The notes below the pieces were generated by a model. It did not search any database. It was not told where the DNA came from and saw only the letters and a list, made by a program, of their open reading frames with translations. Both the position numbers and the translations under genes were made by a program. From Corella eumyota (taxonomy: Eukaryota; Chordata; Ascidiacea; Phlebobranchia; Corellidae), in the NCBI GenBank assembly GCA_963082875.1, contig OY720098.1, positions 2,480,001 through 2,544,000 on the forward strand: 64,000 bases of DNA, given 5' to 3'. This document shows positions 23,035 to 35,935 of this stretch, in pieces (the stretch's first letter is position 1; each line of letters opens with the position of its first letter).

Positions 23035-25716
23035 TCAACATGGTAATTTTGATGGTTCTTCATCCACAGCCTTAAATGATTAAAAATTTTAACTTTTTTT
23101 TTATAAAACAGTTTATTTTTAGTTAAAGTGTTAACTGTCATTATTTTATTGTTAAAGTCATGTTAATATTTACAATTTTAAATTGAGCAAATTTGAGTTT
23201 TAAGTTTGTAAGCCAATTGCAAAATAATGTTAATTTTTTTATAAAACCCATGTTAAAAAAATTATGAAAAATGATAGAAGCTTGTAAAAAAATAAAAGAG
23301 TGAAAAATTAGCAATTTACAAAATATTATTGTTTTTTTTTCATAGTTTATGTTAATAAAATCATATAAAAAATACATCTAAAAATAACGTGAGTATTTGC
23401 ACAAAACTAAAAAAGTAAAAACTAACTTGTTGTTGATGTTGTTGTTGTGGTAACTTAGAATAAGGAGGTGCCTGAGAAATATTTAAAATTTTATGAAATC
23501 CATAAGACAATCTTTTTTTGTATATAAATTTATCCTTGATGTGGAAAAGTCGAATGTGTGACTTAAACATAGAGTAACAACATAAGTTACTCCGACCCAG
23601 TCTCGAGTTGCCTGTGGTAGTTTGGGATATTATAGATTATAATTGCCTGATAATTATACTGCTGATTAAGTGCTGGCTCAGCAGGAGTTCATACCCTTTA
23701 TAGCGCTTTACTCAAGGGCGCTACAGCATGAAATCAGTGTGGATTAAACCCACAAACTCATGTGTGTAACAAGTGTTCTTACAACTACACCACGCTTTTT
23801 AACAAAATATCACGAAAGTATTAACCTGTGGTTGCACTGTTTGTTCAACAGGTTGTTGATATGGTTGTTGTTGCTGTTGGGGAATTTGTTGCTGCTGTTG
23901 GACAAATTGTTGTTGCTGTTGAAAGGGTTGTTGTTGTTGTTGTTGAAAGGGTTGTTGTTGTTGTTGTTGTTGTTGTTGAGGGATAACTAAAAAAAAACAG
24001 AAAAAGTAAAATTGAAAAAAATTAAGTATTCAAAAACAAAAAAGATAGCAACATTTAATAAAAAATGTAAAAACATCCCTGCCTAAATATACTTATATAA
24101 TATTATACTATACAAAATAATACAAATGTTTTTGACTTACTCTGCATTGGCATAGCTGGATTACCATGGGTTTGTACAACAACTTGGTTAGGAAAAGCAC
24201 CAGGCTGGCTAGTGTAGATTATTTGCTGGTTCTTACAAAAAAATTTATTTTTAATTTATATTTTTCATTTAACTTATATTTATTCATAGGTACACAAAAA
24301 CATAATAAAAGATAACTCTAACTTAAATCAATTTTTAGAAAAAAATTGTTTTTTTTAATTCCTAAAATTTTTTTTTATTTCTTAAAAAAATTTTTTAAAA
24401 TTCAATATACTGAATGATTATTTTACCATTGTACCGGCACCACAACAAGTTGATCCAGCACAACAATATGCAGAGTGAACAATAGCTATAATCAAAACTA
24501 CGAATGCTAAAACTGCCATTACACCATGAACTGCTGCTTGAGTTGTAAAGTCATTATAAAAAAAATTCTGTAACATTCAATTTAATGCTGAAATTAATTT
24601 TAGTGACAATATGGCAATAAATAAAAAAGAATGGCTATGCATATTATAAAATATAAAAAAAAATACGGTAAATAATAATTAGAAGTGAAATTAGTTACAA
24701 ATGATAGCTTACTAAAGATAATGAAATAGTTGCAGCCATCTCTAATCCCAGCATTGTTGCAGCAAAAATAGCCGAAAATATTGTCATTACCATAGCTCCA
24801 ATAATCTAAACAAAACACAAAAGCATGGTTAAAAGATTAAGTTCAATTTTAATAACTTAATATCATGCAACAAAGTTTATAAATAAACAATCTAAATACA
24901 TTAAACACAACTAAAAAAGAATTTTAGAAGATTAAATAAATAAAAATTAATAAGTTTGTTCAATTGACTTTTTTAGATTTTTTAAATTTAAATTTCAAAG
25001 TTACTGTTTTTTATTTTATTTTTATATATATTAAACATAAGCATTATTATTTTATTTACCGGACAGCTTGTAGGTTTCTTGCTAGACACAATTCCCAAAA
25101 TCCCAGGTATAATAAACTAAAAAAATACAATTTACTAAAATTATTTGTTCTTACAATAGTTTTAAACTTATGATACAACACTTAGTGCATGTCATTGCAA
25201 AAAATGTTATTTTTTCGATAATAAAATTCCTACCTAAGCATAAAGTATATTTATGATTCTTTTTGTTTTTTGCATATAAGAATAAACAAAAATTGCTTAC
25301 TATAACACCACTCCATATTCCGGTTCCGATAAAAGAATAAATATTATAGTAAGGTTCCACAATAAAAATAACAATTATTCCCAAAATAATACTTAAAACT
25401 CCTAATACCACTTGAGCAATCTAAAAAAAATGAGCAAAAATAATAATTTTTAAACAGTTCATGGTTATCAATTTAAAGTAAAAAATTAATATTTTTAAAA
25501 AGTTAAATCATATCATAAAGTTCTTGCAAGTAAACCTAAAAAACTTACATAAACATTGCATTATATTTATTTACAAACTATATGCCTACTTGTTAATATA
25601 AAAATACTTACCCCCAGAGATCGGTATTTACTTTTATATTTTTCTGCAGGGTTTGTAGGATTGACATTAACAATTATTGGAGCAACTTGAACATTTTGCT
25701 GAACCGGTTCAGCCAT
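23035..25716 (-). CDS. MS4A/CD20-like tetraspan gene C, near-identical to B
   Basis: Same nine-exon structure as gene B, shifted by about 3459 bases, with the same predicted protein over exons 1-8. The last exon differs slightly: it reads AVDEEPSKLPC where B reads PVNEEPSKLPC, and its acceptor context is AAG. All splice sites look usable, so it appears intact. If the tandem copy is real, B and C are recent paralogues. Confidence 0.82.
23513..23796 (-). mobile_element. tRNA-derived SINE, copy 8
   Basis: Duplicate of copy 7 carried along with the 3.46-kb unit, in the same intron of gene C. Confidence 0.86.
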
Positions 25717-25854
25717 TTTTAACTTAAACTTAGTTTTAAAACAATCTTAAAATCTGTTGAAAATAGATACAAATGTAAATTTTCAAAACCAGTAAACGTA
25801 AAGTTAACACTGAAAAAGTTATAACACTAATATTGCTAACAAGTAAGATTAGAC

Positions 25855-25862
25855 ATTTGCAT
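25855..25862 (-). promoter_or_regulatory. Octamer ATGCAAAT upstream of gene C
   Basis: Canonical octamer 139 bases before the ATG, as in gene B; not independent evidence, since the copies are recent. Confidence 0.35.
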
Positions 25863-26514
25863 AAAAAATTAAAAATGTAAAAGTTTTGAACTTTGAACGA
25901 AGTTTACATAAATAAGTAATACTTAAAAGTATAAGTTAAAAATGTTAAAAAAATTTAAGACAAGTTAAATAAGTAATATGCAAAATATTTAAAACAACTG
26001 TACGTATATAAGTGCTATTTAGGTAAAAAATGTATTAAAGTACAAAGAAGACATTGTATTAAAGAAAAGGCATTGAACGTTGTATTCTAAAAATTTTAAT
26101 TTTTGGTCTACGAGTATTTGCTTTTTACACTTGCAAATTTTGATCGCATAAAGTAACAAGATTACATTCTATAGCATAAACACACAAGCTTATACAAAGG
26201 CTAAATTTCACATATTATTTTTAATAATCGCAATAATTCAGTACAATAATACAACCTTAGTAAAACAAAATTCACAAACCACTTTATAAACAACATTTAG
26301 ATTTTTAATACTTGCTAACATGATTTCTGTTACCTTATTATATTACATACTAATCCTAAAATGTTTGCATACACAAATTTGTACCAATAAAATTTTTAAA
26401 CAATTTTAGCAAAATTAAAAAAAAAAACAATTTTAAAAACAATGGCAAATTCCAACAGTAAAGCAAATATGATTTAAGGCATATCTACAGGCAAGTGCAT
26501 TGTGTGTAATATCT

Positions 26515-29155
26515 TCAACATGGTAATTTTGATGGTTCTTCATCCACAGGCTGTAATGATTAAAAAGTTTAACAATTTTTTTTATAAAACAGTTTATTTT
26601 TAGTTAAATTGTTAACTATCATTATTTTATTGTTAAAGACCTGATAACAACATTTAAAAATATAAACTGAGCAGATTTGAGTTTTAAGTTTGCAAGCCAA
26701 TTGCAAAATAATATTAATTTTTTTATAAAACCCATGTTAAAAAAATTATAAAAAAATAATAGAAGTTTTGTAATAAAAATAAAAGTGAAAAATTAGCGAT
26801 TTACAAAATATTATTGTTTTTTTTTCATAGTTCATGTTAATAATATCATATAAAAATACATCTAAAAATAACATGAGTATTTGCACAAAACTAAAAAAGT
26901 AAAAACTAACTTGTTGTTGATGTTGTTGGTATGATGGTGGTAATTCAGAATGAGGAGGTGCCTGAGAAATATTTAAAATTTTATGAAATCCATAAGACAA
27001 TCTTTTTTTTGTATATAAATTTATCCTTGATGTGGAAAAGTCGAATGTGTGACTTAAACATAGAGTAACAACATAAGTTACTCCGACCCAGTCTCGAGTT
27101 GCCTGTGGTACTTTGGGATATTATAGATTATAATTGCCTGATAATTATACTGCTGATTAAGTGCTGGCTCAGCAGGAGTTCGTACCGTTTATAGTGCCTT
27201 ACTCAAGAGCGCTACAGCATGAGAACAATGGGGATTGAACCCCAGACTTCATGTGTGGTGTAGCAAGTGTTCTTACCACTACACCACGCTTTTTAACAAA
27301 ATATCACGAAAGTATTAACCTGTGGTTGCACTGTTTGTTCAACAGGTTGTTGATATGGTTGTTGTTGCTGTTGGGGAAATTGTTGCTGCTGTTGGACAAA
27401 TTGTTGTTGCTGTTGAAAGGGTTGTTGTTGTTGTTGTTGTTGAGGGATAACTAAAAAAAAAACAGAAAAAGTAAAATTGAAAAAAATGAAGTATTCAAAA
27501 ACAAAAAAGATAGCAACATTTAATAAAAAATGTAAAAACATTCCTGCCTAAATATACTTATATAATATTATACTATACAAAATAATACAAATGTTTTTGA
27601 CTTACTCTGCATTGGCATAGCTGGATTACCATGGGTTTGTACAACAACTTGGTTAGGAAAAGCACCAGGCTGGCTAGTGTAGATTATTTGCTGGTTCTTA
27701 CAAAAAAGTTTATTTTTAATTTATATTTTTCATTTAACTTATATTTATTCGTAGGTACACAAAAGCATAATAAAAGATAACTCTACCTTAAATCAATTTT
27801 TAGAAAAAAGTTTTTTTTTTTAATTCTTAAAAAAAAAATTTTAAATCCAATAAACTGAAAGATTATTTTACCATTGTTCCGGCACCACAACAAGTTGATC
27901 CAGCACAACAATACGCAGAGTGAACAATAGCTACAATCAAAACTACAAATGCCAAAATTACCATTACACCATGAACTGCTGCTTGAGTTGTAAAGTCATT
28001 AAAAAAACTCTGTAATATTCAATTTAATGCTGAAATTAATTTTAGTGACAATAAGGCAATAAATAAAAGAATGGCTATGCATATTATAAAATATGCATAT
28101 TATAAAATATAAAAAAAATTACGGTAAATAATAATTAGAAGTGAAATTAGTTACAAATTATAGCTTACTGAAGATAATGAAATAGTTACAGTCATCTCCA
28201 ATCCCAGCATTGTTGCAGCAATAATAGCTGAGAATATTGTCATTACCATAGCTCCAATAATCTAAACAAAACACAAAAGCATGGTTAAAAGATTAAGTTC
28301 AATTTTAATAACTTAATATCATGCAACAAAGTTTATAAATAAACAATCTAAATACATTAAACACAACTAAATAAGAATTTTAGAAGATTAAATAAATAAA
28401 GATTAATAAGTTTGTTAAACTGACTTTTTCAGATTTTTTAAATTTCAAGGTTACTGTTCTTTTTTTATATTTATTCTATTTTTATATATATTAAACATAA
28501 GCATTATTATTTTATTTACTCGGCAGCTTGTAGGTTTCTTGCTAGACACAATTCCCAAAATTCCAGGTATAATAAACTAAAAAAATACAATTTACTAAAA
28601 TTATTTGTTCCAACAATAATTCATTTTTTTATAATACAATACTTAGTGCATGTTATTGCAAATAATGTTATTTTTCGATATTAAAATGCCTACATAAGCA
28701 TAAAGTATATTTATGATTCTTTTTGTATTTTGCATATAAGAAAAAACAAAAATTGCTTACTATAACACCACTCCATATTTCGGTTCCGATAAAAGAATAA
28801 ATAAAAATAACAATTATTCCAAAAATAATACTTAAAACTCCTAATACCACTTGAGCAATCTAAAAAAAATGAGCAAAAATAATAATTTTTAAACAGTTCA
28901 TGGTTATCAATTTAAAGTAAAAAATAAATATATTTTAAAAGTTAAATCATATCATAAAATTCTTACAAGTAAACCTAAAAAACTTACATAAACATTGCAT
29001 TATATTTATTTACAAACTATATGCCTACTTGTTAATATAAAAATACTTACCCCCAGAGATCGGTATTTACTTTTATATTTTTCTGCAGGGTTTGTAGGAT
29101 TGTCGTTAACAATTAACGGAGCAACTTGAACATTTTGTTGAACCGGTTCAGCCAT
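26515..29155 (-). CDS. MS4A/CD20-like tetraspan gene D
   Basis: Nine-exon gene closely related to B and C. Exon 1 is 29051-29155 and exon 2 is 28761-28859. Exon 2 is 99 bases rather than 120: seven codons are missing in frame between TM1 and TM2, so the first loop is short (VIFIYSFIGTEIWSG). TM3 ends in GLEMTVTISLSS. The Gln-rich exon is shorter than in B. Exon 8 reads APPHSELPPSYQQHQQQ and adds a PPxY motif (PPSY), and the end is PVDEEPSKLPC. The frame appears open throughout. The SINE in the exon 7-8 intron is shared with B and C. Confidence 0.82.
27003..27290 (-). mobile_element. tRNA-derived SINE, copy 9
   Basis: Same insertion site as copies 7 and 8, in the exon 7-8 intron of gene D, with a better kept head (GTGTGGTGTAGCAAGTGTTC). 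Genes A and E lack it, so insertion happened in the ancestor of B, C and D. Confidence 0.87.
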
Positions 29156-29293
29156 TTTTAACTTAAACTTAGTTTTAAAACAATCTTAAAATCTGTTGAA
29201 AATAGATACAAATGTAAATTTTCAAAACCAGTAAACGTAAAGTTAACACTGAAAAAGTTATAACACTAATATTGCTAACAAGTAAGATTAGAC

Positions 29294-29301
29294 ATTTGCA
29301 T
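29294..29301 (-). promoter_or_regulatory. Octamer ATGCAAAT upstream of gene D
   Basis: Canonical octamer 139 bases before the ATG, in a flank similar to genes B and C. Confidence 0.35.
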
Positions 29302-29930
29302 AAAAAATTAAAAATGTAAAAGTTTTGAACTTTGAACGAAGTTTACATAAATAAGTAATACTTAAAAGTATAAGTTAAAAATGTTAAAAAAATTTAGGAC
29401 AAGTTAAATAAGTAATATGCAAAATATTTAAAACAACTGTAGGTATATAAGTGCTATTTAGGTAAAAAATGTATTAAAGTACAAAGAAGACATTGTATTA
29501 AAGAAAAAGCATTGAACGTAATATTCTAAAAATTTTAATTTTTGGTCTACAAGTATTTGCTTTTTACACTTGCAAATTTTGATCGCATAAAGTAACAAGA
29601 TTACATTCTATAGCATAAACACATGGTAGAGTATAAATGACACATAATATTTCTAATAAATGCAATAATTTAGTACAATAAAACAAAATTCACAAACCAC
29701 TTTATGAACAACATTTAGATTTTTAATACTTGCTAACATGATTTCTATTATCTTATCACATTACCCCCTAATTCTAAAATGTTTACATACACAAAATTGT
29801 ACCAATAAAATTTTAGTAAACAAATTAAACAAAATTTAAATACAATTTGAAAAAACGGTGGCAAATTCCACCAGTAAAGCAAATATGATTTAAAACATAT
29901 ATACAGGCAAGTGCTTTGTGTGCAATAACT

Positions 29931-32028
29931 TCAACATGGTAATTTTGATGGCTTTTCAACCACGGGCTATAATGAATTAAAAGTTTAATAATACATTTTA
30001 TTTTTAGTTAAAATGTTAACTAACATTATTCCTGCCAAAAGTTATAATAAAAATATTAAGTAAATTATTTAAGCAATTCAATATCTAATTTTGTAGGCAA
30101 AATATTATTGTTTTTTTTTCATAAACCTATGATAATGAAATCATATGAAAATACATTTAAAAGCAATAAAAATATTTGCAGAAAAACGAAAAAGTAAAGT
30201 ATAACTTGTTGTCGATGTGATAGTGGTGCTTCAGAATAAGGAGGTGCCTAGAAAAATGTTTAAAATTTTATAAGTATGTAAAAGACCAGTTATTTTAACA
30301 AAATATCACAAAAAGAAAAACCTGTGGATGCACTGTTTGTTCAGCAGGTTGTTGATAGGGTTGGGGAGTTTTTTGTTGCTCCTGAAGAAATTGTTGTTGT
30401 TGTTGAAAGGGTTGTCGTTGATGTTGAAGGATTAAGGAGGAAAAAAGAACTTTATTATTTCCAGGGTAGCCAACTAAAAAATTAATAAAAAAGTCAAATT
30501 AAATATCCAAAAACAAAAAGATAACAACATTCAATAAAAAACGTAAAAACATCCATGCCCAAAATATGTTTATACATTATTATACCATAAAAATTAATAC
30601 AAATGTTTTTGACTTACTCTGCATTGGCATAGCTGGATTACCATGGGTTTGTACAACAACTTGGTTAGGAAAAGCACCAGGCTGGCTAGTGTAGATTATT
30701 TGCTGGTTCTTACAAAAAAGTTTATTTTTAATTTATATTTTTCATTTAACTTATATTTATTCGTAGGTACACAAAAACATAATAAAAGATAACTCTAACT
30801 TAAATCAATTTTTAGAAAAAAATAATTTAAAAAATTTTTTTTTAAATCCAATATACTGAATGAATATTTTACCATTGTACCGGCACCACAACAAGTTGAT
30901 CCAGCACAACAATATGCAGAGTGAACAATTGCTATAATCAAAACTACGAATGCTAAAATTACCATTACACCATGAACTGCTCCTAGGAGGACGGCGTCAT
31001 TACAATCCTGTAATATTTAATTTAATGCTAAAACTAATTCTAAAAAAGAATAGATATGAATATCACAAAATATGAAAAATAATTAAGTGAAATGAGTCAC
31101 AAATGATAGCTTACATCAAATAATATAACAGCTTCAGCAAGCTCCCAACCCAGCATGTTTACAGCAAAAATAGCTGAAATGATTGTCATTACCATAGCTC
31201 CAATAATCTAAACAAAACACAAAAACAAAATTTAAAAGTTTAATTTTAATAACTTCATATCATGCAAAATATAAAGTTTTTAAATAAACAAATATATTAG
31301 ACAAAAGCATTATTTTATTTACAGGACAGCTTGTAGGTTTCTTGCCCGACACAATTCCCAAAATTCCAGGTATAATAAACTAAAAAAATATAATTTACTA
31401 GAATTATTTGTTCCAACAATAATTTATATTCTTATAATTCAACACTAAGTGCATGTTATTTCAAAAAAATAATATGAAAATGCTATTAATATATGAAAAT
31501 GCCTACCTAAAATTAATATGAAAATGCCTACCTAAGCATGAAGTATATTTATTACCTTTCTAGTTTTTTGCAAAAAAGAACAAACATAAGTTGCTTACTA
31601 TAACACCGCTCCATATTCCGAATCCAACACTAAAATAGGCATCAGTGTAAGGTCCCCCAAGTGAGACAACAGTTATTCCCAATATAATACTTAAAACTCC
31701 TAAAACTATTTGAGCAATCTGATAAATTAATGTCAAAAAATTAAAAATATTTAAAGATTTGATGTTTATTAATTTAAAGTGAACCTAAATTCATTTCAAT
31801 AACTAAAATCAAATTATATAATTTTTTGAAAGTAAACCTTAAAATATGAACTGTGCATTTACATTAACCAGCTATAGTACTACTTCGCTTAACAGTATAA
31901 ATTTAATTTAAATTAATACTTACCCCTAAAGCTTTGTATTTACTTTTATATTTGTCTGCCGGGTTGGTAGGATTGACATTAACTATCAATGGAGCAACTG
32001 GGACATTTTGCTGAACCGGTTCAGCCAT
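29931..32028 (-). CDS. MS4A/CD20-like tetraspan gene E
   Basis: Nine-exon member of the A-E subfamily starting MAEPVQQNVPVAPLIVN. The TM1-TM2 loop reads SLGGPYTDAYFSVGFGIWSG, TM3 reads IIGAMVMTIISAIFAVNMLG and the third loop is acidic (WELAEAVILFDDCNDAVL). The post-TM4 Cys cluster CCAGSTCCGAG is kept. Exon 7 begins with GYPGNNKVLFSS, like the gene A exon 7 start, and has fewer Gln than B-D. Exon 8 is APPYSEAPLSHRQQ and the end is SKLPC. The exon 7-8 intron is short and has no SINE, as in A. Confidence 0.82.
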
Positions 32029-32534
32029 TTTTAACTTAACATTAGTTTTAAAACAATCTTAAAATCTGTTAAAAAAAAACGATAAATTAACATTTAAATC
32101 TACAAAAGATGACTCAATGCAACAACAAAATTAAAAAGGTATAATTTAACACAAAGTATGTATAAGTTAAATGTAAATTTAAAAAAAAAAAAAAATTTAA
32201 GAATTTTATATAAAATAAACGAACACATTTTTTTGAAAATAATATATTTTTTTACAGAAAAATTATTAGTTGCATAACAATTACTCTAACAAAAATTTGA
32301 TGTTTGAATTTTTATTATCGGGTTAATAATATATAAAACATTTTGTTCTTAAAAATAGGTAAGTTAAAGTGTACATACAAATAACTATAACAATTGCATT
32401 AAGAAATAAAAAATATGTAAAAACTAAAAACATTAAAAAAAACTCAAGCCAGCAACAAAACGAAAAATTTTAAATTGGTACATATAACCAATTTTAATCA
32501 ATAAGCTCTTTGGTTTGTAAGTAAAAGCTATAGT

Positions 32535-35086
32535 TCACACAACTAAATCTTCATTGCTTGAGGTCTAAACATATAAATAATTAAATTAGCTTTTTAATTT
32601 TACTGAAACAGTTAAAAAAGTATTTTAAGCTTGAGCAAAATCTATCAAAACAAAATGACATTTTCATTAACAGAAATTTATTAGATTTTATTTGAAAACG
32701 ATTTATTAATAAATGTTTATCATACCATACCTGGTTTGCCGATGTATTTGCTGTTTGTTGATCTTGTTGATCAACTTGAGGTACTTGTTGATAAGTGGTT
32801 TGTTGATCCTTTGTAGTTTGTTGTTCAACAGAACTTATATGAACTTCATCACTCTTATATAAAACTAAAAAAAATGTTTAAAATATTTCAACATTTAGAA
32901 ATGTTTAAAGATTTTCTTTAACCCAAGTTAAATTACCAAAAAAAAACTTTAAATAAAGTTTTTGAACAAAGCAAGTTACCAAAAAACATTTTTTTTACAA
33001 CAAATTGCATTTAAAACAATGTAACCTCTTAAATATTATTTATTTAGTTGTACCTTGAGGTTCAACTTGATTAGTTGGATTTGTAGTTGAAATTGTACCA
33101 GACTTGTCATCCTTTTAAAACATACCCAATATATTATCAATTAATTAAAGTACATGGTAAAGTATACAAATTAATGTTTAAAAAGCCCCTAAAATATTTG
33201 TTTAAAAAAAATTGTCGGTTTTTTTAAATTCTTAAAAAAATAGTAATGTATATAATTACACAAAAACAACAGAAAACAAAGAAATAAAGTTTACCAACAC
33301 CAAATGAAATTTAGTAACAACCCCAAAAATATATAAAAGTCCTACCTCATTATAAGTACAACAAGCTTCTACACAACACTGAGTTCCAACACAGGAGAAA
33401 ACAGAATGAACAATCGATAAAATAAACATACAACATCCAATAAAACCTAAAACTGCATGAATGGCAACTGAGTTTACCTGCAAAAATATAAAAAAACTTT
33501 AAACAAAAAAAGTTTTTAAAAAAAGAAAAAAAATTTACAAAAAAAATTATATTTTAAGTAAGCTTTACTTAAAATTGTTTAAAAAAAATTAAACTACAAT
33601 ACAGTTACAACTTTTTTTTATTTTGGTTTTTCGCACATTGATAAAAGTAAATAATAAATATGATATACAATTTATATTACAACAATGCGACGGGAAAAAA
33701 TGACAAAATCAATTTAATGATTAAAAACATGCCAAAAGTATTAATGTTTACATAAAGATTTTAAGTATGTTATGGCATGGTCACCAAACCCAAAAACAGT
33801 TAATCCAATAACCAAAATCCAGTGAATTAACTTACCCTACTATCTCCATAATAATATCCAGTTCCTGCTATAACCGCTGCAGCAATTTCCCAACCAATTA
33901 GATTAAGAGAAACAATTCCACTTAATATTGATAATACCGTGTTGATTATCAACTAAAAACCAAAATTTTGTCATTTAAAATCTTTTTTGCCTGTTCCAAA
34001 ATACAGTAACCAAAAACTTTTAAATTTTCATCTTTTAAAATGTGTGGTTCTGCTAGACTATAGCATTCCATTATTAAACATAAGTTTAAGTAGCCTTAAG
34101 GCTATAAGATAAAGTAACCTAAGGCTTATTGTTCAACCAATATACAATCAAAAAAATCAATATTGTCTAAAAATAGCACAACTTAAACTTGAATACATAT
34201 AAAATATAACAACAGTTTCAAAATTATAAGGTTTTTGTTCTTAAAGGCATCGTACTTATATTTGTTAACTTTGGTAATATCTAACATGATTTTATCGAAA
34301 TAATGCTAACAAAGAAAAAGCTATTTACTCACTACTAGTCATTATATTTACATAGGTCATTTAAACATTACTTAATTTTTTTTCTTACTAAAGATAAAAA
34401 AATTTACTTACAATACATTGGATTGTTTTTTTCTCTATGACAATAGCGAAACCTCCAAATATAATAAACTAAAAAAAAACATAAAAACATTACTGGAACA
34501 AGTATACTAAAAAAATATGAAAAAAAAGGTTTAATAGCTTTGTTATTGCAAATATTAAATTTTATTATAAAGGGATTTCTTTATTTAATTACTAAACCAA
34601 CATTGTAAAAATAAATTTCACTTACAAATACACCACTCCATATTCCAGTTCCAAGGTAACTGATGTTATCATAATATGAACCAATTCGCATGGCTACTAT
34701 ACCAAATATAATGCTTAGCAATCCTAATATAATTTCAGTGATCTAAACAAACAAAAAGTAAGTAGTAAAAAGGATAAATGTAAATGTATCAAATTTTATT
34801 TAGAATATATTTCACTAAAATTGTAGTGTAAACAAAATTAAATTATAAATGTTCACTAAAAATTAAATTATTTTAACCAGAAATGATATTTTGTAAATTT
34901 TAATACCATTTAATTAATAAAATAGTATTTAAAACTAAAATTAACAAACAATAATCACAAAAAAAACTTAATGTAAAAACATTTTTTATTTGTCAAAAAA
35001 ACAAAAAAATTGTTTATTATATTTACCCCAAGTCCCTTAAATACACCTTTATACTTTAAGGCAGGGTTGATTGGTTTAAGATCCAT
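32535..35086 (-). CDS. MS4A/CD20-like tetraspan gene F, divergent
   Basis: Eight coding exons, approximately 35026-35086, 34626-34742, 34416-34469, 33838-33952, 33347-33478, 33052-33113, 32731-32867 and 32535-32564. The N-terminus is short (MDLKPINPALKYKG). TM1 is ITEIILGLLSIIFGIV and the GTGIWSGVFFIIFGG block follows. TM3 is LIINTVLSILSGIVSLNLIG and TM4 lies in VLGFIGCCMFILSIVHSVF. The Cys cluster is longer (CVGTQCCVEACC). The tail is Gln/Thr-rich and less repetitive than in A-E, ending in TSSNEDLVV. The C-terminal exon choice is tentative. It has no PPxY motif and sits between the two subfamilies both in position and sequence. Confidence 0.75.
33612..33797 (-). repeat. 180-bp dispersed repeat, copy 2
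   Basis: Reverse-orientation partner of 10291-10470, in an intron of gene F. Shared landmarks are CCCGTCGCATTGTTGTAATA and TTTATGTAAACATTAATACT. The class is unknown. Confidence 0.75.
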
Positions 35087-35321
35087 AACAACGAAATTAG
35101 TTGAACTTGGTTGATGTAGGTGACTACCTTCAGACAGACTTTCACTCCAAAATTAGTTTACCTAAAAATAATATAATTTTATACTTTTAAAAACATTTTG
35201 TAAAATCATCAAGTATCACTTATTGATAAAATAAACAAATGAATATCAGTTAGAATGGGCATCATGTTTAAAACCTATTCTCATAAAAAAATGTAACAAA
35301 ATAATTTTAAGTAAAAATTTT

Positions 35322-35360
35322 ACTTACCAAACAAATAAATGAGGTTTAAATTCCAATATT
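35322..35360 (-). other. Candidate non-coding first exon end, gene F
   Basis: A donor GTAAGTAAAA lies on the minus strand with its exon edge at 35328, about 240 bases upstream of the gene F ATG. An acceptor-like T-rich tract ending in AG lies close to the ATG. This fits a spliced 5' UTR. The 5' end is unknown. Confidence 0.4.
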
Positions 35361-35935
35361 AAAGAATATACCACAAAGCTTTCAAATAAAATTTACACAG
35401 TATTACATAGTTTTATAACAGAAGCCTAAGGCATACCTGCAACATAATAAGAAAATTTGAAGTGAAATATAAAGAAGATAACAGGTATTTAAACGCTAAA
35501 ACAGTAAATAAAACAACTCATATAAAATATGAAAAATAGGCAACTAATGTACATACAAATGCAAAAATAGTAAAAATATGAAATTAAACAACACTACAGG
35601 CAAGCACTTAATATAAAATAATAAGATTTGCAATATAAGGCGATAGATTTTAGCACGTTTAGTAAAAAATGAAAATTTATTTAAAAAAATGTGTTTAAGA
35701 AAAATAAAATTACAAATAAAAAGTTTAAAAACAAGAAGAAAATTTTGCATAGCAACTACTACTAAATTGGTGTGTTTGGAACATTGAACAAGTGTTTAAA
35801 AAAAAGTAAACAAAAATTTGACTTTATTTAACATTTAAAGTCTAAAATTGTTTTTTTATCTGAAAATTGGTGTTCAAATTTTCAAAGTAATCACAATTTA
35901 GTGTTTAAATTTTTAAAGTTATTACAATTAAATGT

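Larger units (their letters stand above)
19500..26418. repeat. Two tandem copies of a 3.46-kb unit, each with one MS4A-like gene
   Basis: The units run about 19500-22960 and 22960-26418. Between about 19682 and 21960 the offset is a constant 3459 bases, with exons, introns and the intronic SINE nearly identical. Small differences include a 2-base indel near 21964/25423 and scattered substitutions towards the unit ends. The similarity breaks down near 22640/26100. This is either a very recent tandem duplication or gene conversion, or a haplotype assembly artefact. Confidence 0.9.
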
